Shown one piece after another: positions 9,350-18,591 of a stretch of 64,000 nt of DNA (the stretch's first letter is position 1; every line of letters begins with the position of its first letter). The DNA is taken from positions 62,001 to 126,000 of the forward strand of contig NZ_BAGB01000043.1 in the NCBI RefSeq assembly GCF_000308615.1. The letters run 5' to 3'. The DNA is from Nocardia jiangxiensis NBRC 101359 (GTDB taxonomy: Bacteria > Actinomycetota > Actinomycetes > Mycobacteriales > Mycobacteriaceae). The notes under the pieces were generated by a model. It did no database searches. It was not told where the DNA came from and was given only the letters and a program-made list of their open reading frames with translations. The translations under genes and the position numbers were made by a program.

Positions 9350-10048
9350 CTATCCCCGCGCCAGCCGACGCATTCGCACGCCGAGCGCCGCGACGTGCGC
9401 GGCCGCGGCCCGCTCGGCGCAGGCCGCGTCCCCGATCTCGATGGCATGCACGATCGCGACGTGCTCGGCGACCGCGAATCGACGTCCGGCCTCGTCCGAC
9501 CACAGCCCGGTGTTGTACAGGTGCGCCTTCGCGTCGAGCCGGTGCAGCGCATCGCTCAGCGCCCGGTTGCCCGCGAGATCGCGGACGGCGGTGTGGAATT
9601 CGAGGTCGTGGCGCGCCTCGGCGAGCGCGTCGGCCGGTTCGGCCAGCCGTGCCTGCTGACCCTCGACCAGCGCGGCCAGTCGCCGCACGTCGGACGTCGA
9701 CGCCCGCAGTGTCGCCTCCCGCGCCGCATACCCGTCGAGCAGCTCCCGCACGGCGAGCACGTCGGCGATTTCCCGCTCGTCGACATGCGCGACGCGCGCC
9801 CCCGCGTGCGGGGTGTGCACCGCCAGACCGTCGGCCACGAGCCGCTGCACCGAATCGCGCACCGGGCTCCGGCTCACATCGAGCGCGGCGGCGAGGGCGG
9901 GGACGCTCAGCGGTGCGCCCGGTGGCAGTTCGCCGGTGAAGATGCGGTCCAACAGCTGCTTGTACACCGCCTCCCCGAGCAGGGAGTCCGAACCATCGCC
10001 CATCAGCGACGTCCTCCTCCCACGCCCGGCTTCGACCGGCGCGCTCAC
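9350..10048 (-). CDS. GntR-family (FadR/FCD type) transcription regulator
   Basis: DNA-binding regulator of 232 residues. Residues 25-90 form the winged helix with the GntR signature LSVPALAAALDVSRSPVRDSV; the rest is a helical FCD ligand-binding domain whose metal/acid-binding residues may include Asp and His in HDLEFHTAV and the later His of AAAHVAAL. The GTG start overlaps the stop of the dioxygenase gene by 4 bp, so it is co-transcribed with the catabolic genes of system B and probably senses their substrate or product. The likely target is the divergent control region 13862-14059, which carries inverted and direct repeats. Confidence 0.82.
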   Translation of the reverse strand: MSAPVEAGRGRRTSLMGDGSDSLLGEAVYKQLLDRIFTGELPPGAPLSVPALAAALDVSRSPVRDSVQRLVADGLAVHTPHAGARVAHVDEREIADVLAVRELLDGYAAREATLRASTSDVRRLAALVEGQQARLAEPADALAEARHDLEFHTAVRDLAGNRALSDALHRLDAKAHLYNTGLWSDEAGRRFAVAEHVAIVHAIEIGDAACAERAAAAHVAALGVRMRRLARG

Positions 10049-11037
10049 GCCGTACGGCCCGCGTAGTTCGCGGCAACCCGCTGTCGAAGGTACTCGGCCG
10101 CGGTGATCGGCGGGTAGGTGCCGCGCGGCGGTGCGATCACGACATCGCGGTTGGCCTGGGCGAAGAAGGGGATCGAGTAGCGCGACCCGGCGTACTCGCC
10201 CGCGCCGGGCACCCGGACCCGGTGGAACGTCGACAGCAGTGCGTCGTCACTCCATCGCATGAGCATGTCGCCGATGTTGCAGGTGATCACGTCATCGGAC
10301 GGTACGACCGGAGTCCACTCCTGGGCGTCCGCCTCGCGGCCGGGACAGACCTGCAGGCCGCCCTGCCCGTCGCGCTGGAACAGCAGTGTGAGGCAGTCGA
10401 AGTCGGTGTGCGCGCCCGCCCGCCAGGTGCCGGAGCGACCGCGCAGCTCGTCCGGCAGCGCGTAGTAGTGGATCAGCCGCAGCGTCGACTGGTACTCCGC
10501 GGAGCCGGGATCGTGTGCGCGAGCGAAGAACTCGCGATCGAACCCGAGCCGGTCGGCGAAGCAGGACAGCACCCACATCGCCAGCTCCCAGCAGTGCCGC
10601 TCGAACTCCAGCATGAAGTCCCGGAACCCCGGCAGCTCCTGTTCGACGGGCCACAGCCCGGCCATGTGCGGGCGGGTGATCTGGTACGACTCCTTCTGGT
10701 CCGGAGTGCCCACCGACGGGCGGACCTGACTCGAGTACTCCCATCCCGCGTTGTTCGGTTTATCCAGCGGCAGTGCGGATTTGGCCGGTTCGGGCAGTGT
10801 GAAGAACTGTGCGGCACGCGCGAACGCCGCGTCCACCAGAGGCTGCGGGATCGAGTGATTCACCAGCTGGAAGAAGCCGATCTCGGTGGCGGCGTGCCAC
10901 AGCTGATCGGTGATCTCGGCACGCCGTGCCTCGCGGTCGGTCAGATCGATCCGCGGGACGCTGCGCGCCGTCTCCACTCCCGGGCCGCCCATCCGGCTCT
11001 CCCGGTCCAGTTCCTGCATGCGGTTCTGCTCGGTCAT
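10045..11037 (-). CDS. Fe(II)/2-oxoglutarate-dependent dioxygenase (isopenicillin N synthase family)
   Basis: Soluble oxygenase of 330 residues with the DIOX_N region (residues 28-130) and the double-stranded beta-helix core. Iron ligands are His210 and Asp212 in AHTDFDCLT and His272 in STFHRVRVP; Arg286-x-Ser288 in SRYSIPFF should bind 2-oxoglutarate. It should hydroxylate or oxidatively demethylate a small molecule. It sits between the GntR gene (4-bp overlap) and a second dioxygenase 36 bp upstream, and both lie in one operon with an ABC permease and ATPase, so the imported ligand is the probable substrate. Fungal and bacterial relatives act on pyrimidines, plant hormones and amino acids; nothing here selects one. 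Confidence 0.85.
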   Translation of the reverse strand: MTEQNRMQELDRESRMGGPGVETARSVPRIDLTDREARRAEITDQLWHAATEIGFFQLVNHSIPQPLVDAAFARAAQFFTLPEPAKSALPLDKPNNAGWEYSSQVRPSVGTPDQKESYQITRPHMAGLWPVEQELPGFRDFMLEFERHCWELAMWVLSCFADRLGFDREFFARAHDPGSAEYQSTLRLIHYYALPDELRGRSGTWRAGAHTDFDCLTLLFQRDGQGGLQVCPGREADAQEWTPVVPSDDVITCNIGDMLMRWSDDALLSTFHRVRVPGAGEYAGSRYSIPFFAQANRDVVIAPPRGTYPPITAAEYLRQRVAANYAGRTA

Positions 11038-11073
11038 CGTATGTCTTCTCCTGTCGGGAAGGGCTTGTCGAAG

Positions 11074-12141
11074 TCAGGTGCGGGCGCCGCGCACCCGGGC
11101 GGCCTCGCGGTCGGCCCCCGCGGGCGCGGTGCCGAGCTTCATCCCGGCCAACTTGGCCTGTAGGTGTGCGGCGATGGTGATCGGCGGGTAGGCCTCCACC
11201 CCCGGCTCCACGGTGCCGGGCAGCGGCTCGATCACCGCATCGTGGTTGCCGTCGAAGAAGAAGGCCGCGGACCGGCGGCGCTCGATCCGGCCGTCGACCA
11301 CCGGCGGATCCACCCGGTGCAGGGTGGAGCGCCACCGGTCGTTCGTCCAGCGCGCGAAGGCATCGCCGAGGTTCACCAGGAAGGCCCCCGGAGCCGGCGA
11401 GACCGGGTGCCACACCGCATCGGGTCCGAGCACTTCCAGCCCGGGGACGCGGTCCGCCCACAGCACGGTGAGAATTCCGAAATCGGTGTGCGCGCCCATT
11501 CCGGTGAGTGGGCCGTCCAGCTCGATCGCGCCAGGCGCCAGCGCGTAGTTGTTCATCTTGAGGGTGTCGATGGAGTGGTCGACGAGGTCGTCGAAATGGT
11601 GCGGGCCCAGCCCCAGTGCGTCCGAGCAGGCCCGCAGCAGGGCCCGAGACAGGAATGTCACCTCGCGCAGGTAGGCCGCTACCGAGCTGCGGAAGCCCGG
11701 CACTTCGGGCCAGCGGTTCGCCGGGTAGTCGGCCTCGGGCAGGTCCAGGCCGGGATATGCGGCGGCCTCGGTCCCGACGGTGAACGACTCGTAGAAGTCG
11801 TGCATCCGATTCGCCGGGGCCACACCGAGACTCATACTCAGCGACTCCGATTTCGGTGGCGTGTAACCGCGGTTCTCACCGGGGCGACGGAGCTGTCGCT
11901 TGCTCTGCGCGGGCGCACCGAAGAAGCCGTCGATCGCCGCGGCCAGCCCGTCGATCGCGGATGCGGACACGCCGTGCCCCACGACCTGCAGGAAACCGAC
12001 CGTGCGGCAGGCGTCATCGATACTCGCCGCGACCGCTTCGCATGCCGCGTCCGTGGCGGCGCACGCCGACGGGTCGAGGTAGGGCGCGATGTCGACGGTG
12101 GGGACGACGAAAGCGCTGTCGGGAGTGGTGATTTCGCTCAT
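11074..12141 (-). CDS. Second Fe(II)/2-oxoglutarate-dependent dioxygenase
   Basis: Dioxygenase of 355 residues of the same family as its neighbour but distinct in sequence. The iron triad is His218 and Asp220 in MGAHTDFGILTVL plus His275 in STLHRVDPP, and the 2-oxoglutarate-binding R-x-S is in ERRRSAAFFF near residue 289. The N-terminal DIOX_N text FVVPTVDIAPYLDP and GFLQVVGHGVS is canonical. Its ATG overlaps the stop of the permease gene by 4 bp (ATGA), tying oxygenation to uptake. Two adjacent non-identical dioxygenases suggest two successive oxidations, or a heteromer, on one substrate (inference). Confidence 0.86.
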   Translation of the reverse strand: MSEITTPDSAFVVPTVDIAPYLDPSACAATDAACEAVAASIDDACRTVGFLQVVGHGVSASAIDGLAAAIDGFFGAPAQSKRQLRRPGENRGYTPPKSESLSMSLGVAPANRMHDFYESFTVGTEAAAYPGLDLPEADYPANRWPEVPGFRSSVAAYLREVTFLSRALLRACSDALGLGPHHFDDLVDHSIDTLKMNNYALAPGAIELDGPLTGMGAHTDFGILTVLWADRVPGLEVLGPDAVWHPVSPAPGAFLVNLGDAFARWTNDRWRSTLHRVDPPVVDGRIERRRSAAFFFDGNHDAVIEPLPGTVEPGVEAYPPITIAAHLQAKLAGMKLGTAPAGADREAARVRGART

Positions 12142-12992
12142 CGCACACTCCCCGAGCCGTGCCAGCGCCCCACGGCGAGCCGGGACACCACGGAGCAGAC
12201 GACGAAGACGGCCACGCCGAACGCCGCGGCCAGCACGATCGCCGCGATCAGGTCGGTGGAGCGCAGCTGGGCCCGATAGTCGTCCATGAGGGTGCCGATG
12301 CCCGGCTCACCCTGTGCGAAGAACATGTCGCCGATGATGGCGCCGATGATCACCTGGCCGGATGCGATCCGCAGCCCGGTCAGGATCGCGGGCGAGGCCG
12401 CGGGCAGCTCGAGCCGGACGAGGCGTTGCAGGCGCGACGCCCGGCCCAGCGTGAACAGCTCGTGCAGTCCCGGGTCGACCGAACGGAACCCGAAGTGGGT
12501 GTTGGTGATGATCGGGAACAGCGCGATCATCACGCACACGGCGACCCGGGAGGTGGTGCTGTAGCCGAACCACAGGCCGAGCAGCGGGGTGATCGCGAGG
12601 ATCGGAACAACCTGCAGCACAACGGCATACGGGAAGATCACCCGTTCGAGCCACCAGGTCTGACTCATCAGCGCGCCGACGGCGATGCCGATCACGGCCG
12701 CGGCCACGAACCCCATCCCGGCCACCTCGGCGGTCACACCCAGCGCAACGAGCATGGGACGCAGGTGCACGGAATCGAGCAGGGACTGTGCCAGCACCGC
12801 GTGCGGAGGCGGCAGCAGGAACCGGCGCTGCGGGCTGAGCACCAGATAGGACACCGCGTACCAGAGCCCGATACCCGCAGCCAGCGCGGCCACGGCCACC
12901 GACCCGCGCCCGAACCGGGCCGCGAGCCCACGCGACGCGACCGGGTCCGCCTGCGCGACCGGGGCGATCGGCAGATTCAGCACGGTACTCAT
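12138..12992 (-). CDS. ABC importer permease (system B)
   Basis: Inner-membrane permease of the SsuC family, 284 residues, with a cytoplasmic N-terminal tail of about 30 residues and six helices. The coupling loop reads ELFTLGRASRLQRLVRLELP near residue 178, followed by AASPAILTGLRIASGQVIIGAIIGDMFF. It shares the phrase LWYAVSYLVLSPQRRFLLPPP with the permease of system D (52035-53024), so B and D importers are closely related. It overlaps the dioxygenase start by 4 bp and the ATPase stop by 4 bp, being embedded in one operon. Confidence 0.84.
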   Translation of the reverse strand: MSTVLNLPIAPVAQADPVASRGLAARFGRGSVAVAALAAGIGLWYAVSYLVLSPQRRFLLPPPHAVLAQSLLDSVHLRPMLVALGVTAEVAGMGFVAAAVIGIAVGALMSQTWWLERVIFPYAVVLQVVPILAITPLLGLWFGYSTTSRVAVCVMIALFPIITNTHFGFRSVDPGLHELFTLGRASRLQRLVRLELPAASPAILTGLRIASGQVIIGAIIGDMFFAQGEPGIGTLMDDYRAQLRSTDLIAAIVLAAAFGVAVFVVCSVVSRLAVGRWHGSGSVR

Positions 12993-13807
12993 GCCACACC
13001 TCGCAGCAACCCCGAGATCCGCGCGACGGTATCGGTGTACTCGGGCGCGAACCGCAGCTCCGCGCCCCAGGATCCGCCGTCACCGCGTGCACCTCTCGGC
13101 CGCGGCAGATCGACCTCGATCTCGGCCGCGATCCGGCCGGGCCGGGCCGACATCACGACCACCCGGTCGGCGAGCAGCACCGCCTCGGACACCGAGTGGG
13201 TCACGAACACCGCGGTGAAACCGCCGCGCTCACACAGCCCCAGCAGTTGGAGCTGCATCTCCTGCCGGGTGAGCTCGTCGAGTGCGCCGAAGGGCTCGTC
13301 GAGCAGCATCAGCTCGGGCTCGAGTGCGAGCGCACGAGCCAGCGACACCCGCATTCGCATGCCGCCGGACAGCGCCTTGGGCAGCTGGTCGGCAAAGTCC
13401 GGCAACCCGACCGCGGCCAGTGCGGCATCGACCCGGGCGCGGCGCTCGGCGGCGGGCATGCCGGCGAGTTCGACCAGCAGAGATGCGTTGCGGCGCACCG
13501 AGGCCCACGGCAGGAGCGTCGCTTCCTGGAATATGAAGGCGACCGACGAGGTGTCCACGGCGACCGTGCCGGCGGACGGTCGCTCCAATCCGGCGGCCAG
13601 ACGCAGCAGGGTGGATTTACCGCAGCCCGAAGGCCCGACGATCGCCACGAACTCGCCGCGTCGCACCGACAGCGAGACCGAGGACAGCGCGGTGGTCCCG
13701 GTCGGGTAGGTCATCGACACCTCATGGAACGACACCTGGTCGTCCGCTCTCAGGTGCCGCGCGTCGACATCGTTTCGCGTGTCGACCAGCGGGGCGAAGG
13801 ATGGCAA
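12989..13807 (-). CDS. ABC importer ATPase (system B)
   Basis: ATPase of about 272 residues for importer B. Walker A GPSGCGKST, Q-loop FIFQEATLLPW, signature LSGGMRMRVS, Walker B LMLLDEP and the switch His in VTHSVSEA are intact. I choose a TTG start at 13807 because GGAGG lies five bases upstream of it; an ATG at 13861 would add 18 residues but has no good ribosome binding site and would run into the control region. The open frame extends much further upstream to 14809, but that part is antisense to the binding-protein gene and is not coding. First gene of the minus-strand operon 13807-9350. Confidence 0.82.
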   Translation of the reverse strand: MPSFAPLVDTRNDVDARHLRADDQVSFHEVSMTYPTGTTALSSVSLSVRRGEFVAIVGPSGCGKSTLLRLAAGLERPSAGTVAVDTSSVAFIFQEATLLPWASVRRNASLLVELAGMPAAERRARVDAALAAVGLPDFADQLPKALSGGMRMRVSLARALALEPELMLLDEPFGALDELTRQEMQLQLLGLCERGGFTAVFVTHSVSEAVLLADRVVVMSARPGRIAAEIEVDLPRPRGARGDGGSWGAELRFAPEYTDTVARISGLLRGVA

Positions 13808-13874
13808 GGGAACCTCCGATATGGGAACGATCTGCGGGCAGATTCGTCTGGTGTTGTGCATCAATGTTCTCGAT

Positions 13875-13923
13875 TGCATGTAATTATTGCGTGAACTACG
13901 CCGTGAACATCTTGTTACATGCA
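13875..13923. promoter_or_regulatory. Candidate operator region between the divergent halves of system B
   Basis: A 9-bp inverted repeat, TGCATGTAA at 13875-13883 and TTACATGCA at 13915-13923, flanks two direct copies of CGTGAAC (13890-13896 and 13902-13908). This AT-richer patch lies between the ATPase operon and the binding-protein operon, where a regulator controlling both should bind. The GntR protein at 9350 is the obvious candidate. Confidence 0.45.
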
Positions 13924-14059
13924 TCGTCCGGGCTTGTGGACCATCGTCCGGTACGCGACCGTGGAGACGCCCCCGACGCCGCTCGCCTCTTCGGGCCACC
14001 ACACCCGCGACCGCCTCCGGTCCCTCGAACCCGCTCTCGATCACGTTGCAGGAGAACAG

Positions 14060-15232
14060 ATGTCCCCATTCCACAACCGCATCGCGCGACGCGCGGCCGG
14101 TATCACCGCCGCGCTGACCGTGGGCCTGTGCACCCTCACCGCGTGCGGCTCGTCGAGCACCCCCGCCCCCTCGGTTTCCCTCGCCCCGGCGCCCGCCGCG
14201 CAACGCCTCACCGGCGTCTGCCCGGACACGCTCACCGTGCAGCTGCAATGGCAACCGCAGGCGGATATGGGCGGGATGTTCCAACTGCTCGGACCGGACT
14301 ACACCGTGGACACCACCACCAAGTCGGTCACCGGAACCCTTGTGGCGCAGGGCAAGAGCACCGGGATCAAGCTGCGGCTGAAGTCCGGCGGCTCCGCCAT
14401 CGGGTTCCAGTCCGTCGCGTCCCAGATGTATGTCGACTCGTCGATCGACCTCGGGCTGGTGCACGGCGACCAGATCGTCTCGGCCAGTGCGGATCAGCGC
14501 GTCGTCGGGGTCACACCGCTGCTGACGCACAACCCGGCGATCCTGATGTGGGACCCGGCCAAGCACCCCGGGCTCACCCTGCGCGGCCTCGCCGCGACAC
14601 ACGCCACCGTCGTGGTGTCCAAGGAGCAGGCGTTCCCGACCTGGCTGCTCGCCAAGGGGTACGTCACTAAATCGCAGCTCGACAAGAGCTACGACGGCAG
14701 TCCCGCACGGTTCGTGGGCGACTCGTCGATCGTCCAGCAGGGATACGCGGACGCCGAGCCGTGGGAGTACGAGCACAACACCCCGGCCTGGAACAAGCCC
14801 GTCGCCCACGGTCTGCTCTCGGAGCTGGGCTTCGACCCGTACGCGTCCAACCTGTCCGTCCGCGCAGACCGGCTCGCCCAGCTGACGCCGTGTCTGCAGA
14901 AGCTGGTGCCGATCGTCCAGCAGGCCGACGCCGACTTCGTCACCGCGCCCACGGCCACCGACAAGCTGATCGCCGACGTGGTCGCGAAGGACCCGACCTA
15001 CTCCACCTACTCACTCGCCGAGGCCGAGTACGCTTCGGGAATCCTGAAGTCCGAGAACATCATCGCGAACGAGAACGGCTCGGTCGGCACCTACGACCCC
15101 GCACGCGTACAGGCGTTCGTGAGCGACCTGGCACCGTTGCTCGCCGCGCAGGGCGCGAAGGTGGACCCGAAGGTGAACTCCGCCACCCTGTTCGACCCGC
15201 AGTTCGGCGATCGATCGATCGGCATCCGGTGA
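14060..15232 (+). CDS. ABC importer binding lipoprotein (system B)
   Basis: Lipoprotein of 390 residues: positive N-terminus, hydrophobic stretch GITAALTVGLCTLTAC with the lipobox Cys near residue 29, then a low-complexity S/T/P linker. The ATG at 14060 follows AGGAGAACAG closely; earlier in-frame codons are not used. The mature part opens LTVQLQWQPQADMGGMFQLL and includes GGSAIGFQSVASQMYVD, which is shared with the binding protein of system D (53055-54230) and differs from the classic NMT1 proteins of A and C. Its stop overlaps the amidohydrolase start in GTGA. It should present ligand to the divergent permease/ATPase pair. Confidence 0.84.
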   Translation: MSPFHNRIARRAAGITAALTVGLCTLTACGSSSTPAPSVSLAPAPAAQRLTGVCPDTLTVQLQWQPQADMGGMFQLLGPDYTVDTTTKSVTGTLVAQGKSTGIKLRLKSGGSAIGFQSVASQMYVDSSIDLGLVHGDQIVSASADQRVVGVTPLLTHNPAILMWDPAKHPGLTLRGLAATHATVVVSKEQAFPTWLLAKGYVTKSQLDKSYDGSPARFVGDSSIVQQGYADAEPWEYEHNTPAWNKPVAHGLLSELGFDPYASNLSVRADRLAQLTPCLQKLVPIVQQADADFVTAPTATDKLIADVVAKDPTYSTYSLAEAEYASGILKSENIIANENGSVGTYDPARVQAFVSDLAPLLAAQGAKVDPKVNSATLFDPQFGDRSIGIR

Positions 15233-16596
15233 GACCCGTGGTGCTGCGGCCGGACGCCGCGCAGACGCGGATCGACACCATCTCCGACGTGACGGTGTGG
15301 ACCGGCGCCGCCTGGCGCCCGCACACCGACGTGCTGATCACCGACGGCGTCGTCACCGAGGTCCGCGACCATGTCCCGGGTACCGCCGGGCCGGGCGTGC
15401 TCGACGGCGTCGGCGGCCACCTCATCCCCGGTTTCGTCAATACGCATACGCACGTGCAGCAGTCGCTGTGCCGCGGTGTGGGCGAGGGCCGACCGCTGCT
15501 GGAGTGGTTGCTCGCGGTGGGCGAGGCGATGAACGCTGTCACCCCCGAGCGGGCGTACCTCGCCGCCGTGGCCGCCGCACTCGAGGGCCTGCTGTCCGGC
15601 ACCACGACCCTCGTGGAGCACATGTGGCCGCATCCCGACCCCGAGGTACACGACGCGGTGCTCGCCGCACTCTCGGACGTCGGGGTGCGGGCCGTCCTGG
15701 GCCGGGGTATCGCCGACCGCGAAGATCCCACTCGCCGTTGGGGTTTCGACCCGAGGCTGATCCAGCCGCTGGATACCGCGCTCGCCGACACCGACCGGCT
15801 CGCCGCGGCCGCCGGCGACCGCATCACCCTGGGGCTGGCCGTCCCGAACGCCCGCTCGATGACGATCGAGGGCATGCGCACCGCAGCCGCATTCGCCCGG
15901 GACCGCGACCTCACCGTGATGATCCACCTGTCCGAGACGGGCACCGACGACGCGATGTGCCGTGCGAATGCCGGTCTGTCAGCGATCGACTATCTCGCCG
16001 AGGGCGGTCTGATCGGCGAGCGCCTGCTCGCCGTGCACGGTGTCGAACTCGACGCGCACGCACGCCGGGCACTGTCCGCCGGAGGCGTTGCCGTGTCGTG
16101 GAACCCGGTGTCCAACATGCGACTCGGCTCCGGGGTCGCCCCCGTCCGCGAACTGCTCGCGGACGGGGTCGCCGTCGGGCTGGGCGTGGACGGCGCCGGG
16201 TCCAATGACCGCCAGGACATGCTGGAAACGCTGCGCGCGGGCGCATATGTCCAGCGCGCCCACGCACGCCGAGCCGACCTGTTCGATATCGGGTCGATGC
16301 TCGCGATCGCCTGCGATGGCGCCGCACGGGCACTCGGGCTGCCCGTCGCGCCCACGCCGGGCGGGGTGAGCGTCGGACGCCTCGCCGACCTGACGCTGCT
16401 GCGGTTCGATCGGGACTTCGCCTGCCTACCGGTGAGCGATCCCGGTGCGACGCTGCTGACCTGCGGCACACCACGCATCGTCGACACCGTGCTGGTGGGC
16501 GGCGATGTCGTCGTGGCTGACGGCCGTAGCGCGCGCATCGACGTCGACGCACTGACCGCGGCGCTCGTCGCGCTCGGCCCGCACGGGACACTGTGA
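15229..16596 (+). CDS. Amidohydrolase-superfamily deaminase/hydrolase (TrzA/AtzB/SsnA-like)
   Basis: Cytosolic metal-dependent hydrolase of 455 residues. The metal site is His73 and His75 in FVNTHTHVQQSL, with later ligands in VMIHLSETG and LAVHGVELD and the catalytic Asp in LGVDGAGSNDRQDM. The SND variant and the following MLETLRAGA resemble guanine/8-oxoguanine deaminases and the s-triazine hydrolases AtzB/TrzN (family knowledge). The GTG start overlaps the binding-protein stop, so import and hydrolysis are coupled. Acting together with two dioxygenases, it may release ammonia from an N-heterocycle. The C-terminal end carries the second half of the composite beta-sandwich domain (GGDVVVADGR). 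Confidence 0.82.
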   Translation: MRPVVLRPDAAQTRIDTISDVTVWTGAAWRPHTDVLITDGVVTEVRDHVPGTAGPGVLDGVGGHLIPGFVNTHTHVQQSLCRGVGEGRPLLEWLLAVGEAMNAVTPERAYLAAVAAALEGLLSGTTTLVEHMWPHPDPEVHDAVLAALSDVGVRAVLGRGIADREDPTRRWGFDPRLIQPLDTALADTDRLAAAAGDRITLGLAVPNARSMTIEGMRTAAAFARDRDLTVMIHLSETGTDDAMCRANAGLSAIDYLAEGGLIGERLLAVHGVELDAHARRALSAGGVAVSWNPVSNMRLGSGVAPVRELLADGVAVGLGVDGAGSNDRQDMLETLRAGAYVQRAHARRADLFDIGSMLAIACDGAARALGLPVAPTPGGVSVGRLADLTLLRFDRDFACLPVSDPGATLLTCGTPRIVDTVLVGGDVVVADGRSARIDVDALTAALVALGPHGTL

Positions 16597-16681
16597 GGAC
16601 AGGGGCAGATCACCAAAAATGTTGGCCGCGTGAGCATCTTGATGCGGCCGATATCGATTTCGCACGTGCCGGCGGTCCGGC

Positions 16682-18364
16682 TCACGGCCCCGGGGACGTC
16701 GCGGGGCGCGGGGCGCTACTCGCCGGATCGGACGAGTTGCTCTGTTGCGGTGCGGTATTCGACCGTGGCGCCACTTGACAGTTGTCGGCCGCCGGGACAC
16801 CGGACAACCGCTCGCCCAGCCAGTGCGTGGACCCCAGGAACCCGTCGAAGTACCCGAGAATGTGCTCACCACCCACGATGCTCTTCGTGGCCGGGACTCC
16901 GAGGGCACACTGCTGGTCGAAGAACGCATCGGCATTCGCGACGGGTATCCAGGGGTCGTGCAGGCCGTTGTAGACGTAGATCGGCATGCCCGCCTTCTTG
17001 CCCTTCAGGCTCAATCGCCGGAACAGCATGTCGGCGAATTCGGTGTGCAGCGGATCGCGCATATTCGCCAGGGCCGCATAGGGTACGAACACTCCGACGT
17101 CCGCCATCGTGGAGCTGCACACGTCTTTGAGCGGCGAGATCGCCGCCCACTGCGCGAGATGATTCATGCGGCCGAGGATTTCCGGATGTTCTCGGGCCAA
17201 CGCGAGGGTGACGCTCAGCATCAGTCCCGAGGCGTAGGTGCCGTCGAAGGTCCTCGCGAAGGATTCGTAGTCGACGGGCAGCCCGCCCATCGCCGCGCCG
17301 ACCAGGTAGGGGCTCAGTTCCGGCGCGTATTCGCTCGACAACATCGACGCCGAGTAGCTGGCGATGGCGCCGCCGGAGTAGCCGGTCATCGCGAATCGGC
17401 TCTCGCCGAACTGATCCGGCATCAGGTGGCGCACCGCACGCACGGTGTCGAGCATGATGTGCCCGGCCACGGTCGGCTCGGCGTACGACATCAAGGGACC
17501 TTCGTGGTCCGGGATCACCACCGCGTAGTTCTGACTCGCGGCCCACATGGTCGGCGACGGGACGAAATCGTTGCCGTTGCCGGAGGTGAGGTCGTATCCG
17601 TGGGAGAACACATAGCCGGGTGTGCAGCGCCGGTTGAGCGCGTTGATCGGCGGCGCGTTCAACAGCACCGGGCGACTTCCCGGCCCGGTCCACTTGTTGA
17701 AGGGCAACAGGAGCGTCGCGGTCCCGAACGAGGGCTCACCGGCGGAGTTCGTGGTGCGGAACTTCAGCTGAACCGCGTGCTGAACCGGCGTCAACACCGT
17801 CAGGAAGACCATCGGCACCGCGGGCCAGGTGACATCACGCGTTTGGATGATGTCACCGGGTGCGTACTGCGCAAGATTCGCCGGTGCGACATCGAAGAAC
17901 GGATCTCCGGTCGGACTGGACTGAATCGCCTTCCACAACCCGCCCGGCGATGCCTCGGGCGCGGCGGCAGCGGATCCGGTCCGGGGCAGGATCGAGGCCG
18001 GTCCCGGAATATGGTCATCGATCCATCGCTGGAACGCCGACGGCCCCGGATCCGCTTGTGCGGCAGGAGGAGTCGGTCCGACGGCAGGCGGCGCGGTCGG
18101 ATCAGCGGCGGAGGGCGCAGCCGGAACGGAGGTGGCGGGAACAGCCGGGTCCGGCGTGGACGGCGCGGCCTGATCGAAGGTGGACCGCGCGCCCGGTTCG
18201 GGGGTCGACGACACGCTCGAACCGGGTGCGGACGGAGCTGCCGGTTCGGCAGTGGTCGGTGCAGGAGTCTCGGACGACGGGTCGGCCACCGCGGCGGGCA
18301 CCTGCCCGAGCGTCAGCGAACAACCCATCACCATCGAGACCGCAATGCTCCGTACACGTTTCAC
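16682..18364 (-). CDS. Secreted lipase of the LIP family
   Basis: Secreted alpha/beta hydrolase of 560 residues. A signal peptide (KRVRSIAVSMVMGCSLTLG...AAVA) is followed by a roughly 90-residue Pro/Ala/Ser/Thr-rich linker with degenerate PSTPDPAV-like repeats. The catalytic domain shows the nucleophile elbow GYSGG, the acid in NGLHDPWIPVAN and the His in GGEHILGYF, the pattern of the actinobacterial LIP (triacylglycerol lipase) family. The GTG start at 18364 puts the signal peptide at the N-terminus; the open frame further upstream is not coding. It is convergent with the amidohydrolase of system B and divergent from the Mug gene. A disordered Ser-rich tail ends the protein. Confidence 0.8.
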   Translation of the reverse strand: MKRVRSIAVSMVMGCSLTLGQVPAAVADPSSETPAPTTAEPAAPSAPGSSVSSTPEPGARSTFDQAAPSTPDPAVPATSVPAAPSAADPTAPPAVGPTPPAAQADPGPSAFQRWIDDHIPGPASILPRTGSAAAAPEASPGGLWKAIQSSPTGDPFFDVAPANLAQYAPGDIIQTRDVTWPAVPMVFLTVLTPVQHAVQLKFRTTNSAGEPSFGTATLLLPFNKWTGPGSRPVLLNAPPINALNRRCTPGYVFSHGYDLTSGNGNDFVPSPTMWAASQNYAVVIPDHEGPLMSYAEPTVAGHIMLDTVRAVRHLMPDQFGESRFAMTGYSGGAIASYSASMLSSEYAPELSPYLVGAAMGGLPVDYESFARTFDGTYASGLMLSVTLALAREHPEILGRMNHLAQWAAISPLKDVCSSTMADVGVFVPYAALANMRDPLHTEFADMLFRRLSLKGKKAGMPIYVYNGLHDPWIPVANADAFFDQQCALGVPATKSIVGGEHILGYFDGFLGSTHWLGERLSGVPAADNCQVAPRSNTAPQQSNSSDPASSAPRPATSPGP

Positions 18365-18591
18365 GACAACACACCCGCCCTGTAGGAGTTGTACTCGAAC
18401 CGAAGACTGTGCAGCTGTGGAGAGTCCCGGTAGTCCGGCAAGCACGAAAACGAGTCGGCAAAAGGCCGAGGCCGCACCGACTTCCGAAAGATACCCCCGG
18501 ACCAGCACAATTCCGCGGATCTGCGACGACACACCGAATCGTGTCGGCCCGCCGATCCTGGTCGAGAGATGACCGCCGGAGGCGGACAACC

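Noticed and set aside
13862..14809. Upstream extension of the system B ATPase frame
   Set aside because: It runs antisense through the binding-protein gene; a TTG with GGAGG at 13807 gives a normal-length ATPase.
18100..18330. Possible tandem repeat DNA in the lipase gene
   Set aside because: The Pro/Ala/Ser linker repeats are degenerate at DNA level and explained by linker composition.
17860..18591. Upstream extension of the Mug frame
   Set aside because: Antisense to the lipase linker region; composition is Arg/Pro-rich and the Mug fold is complete without it.
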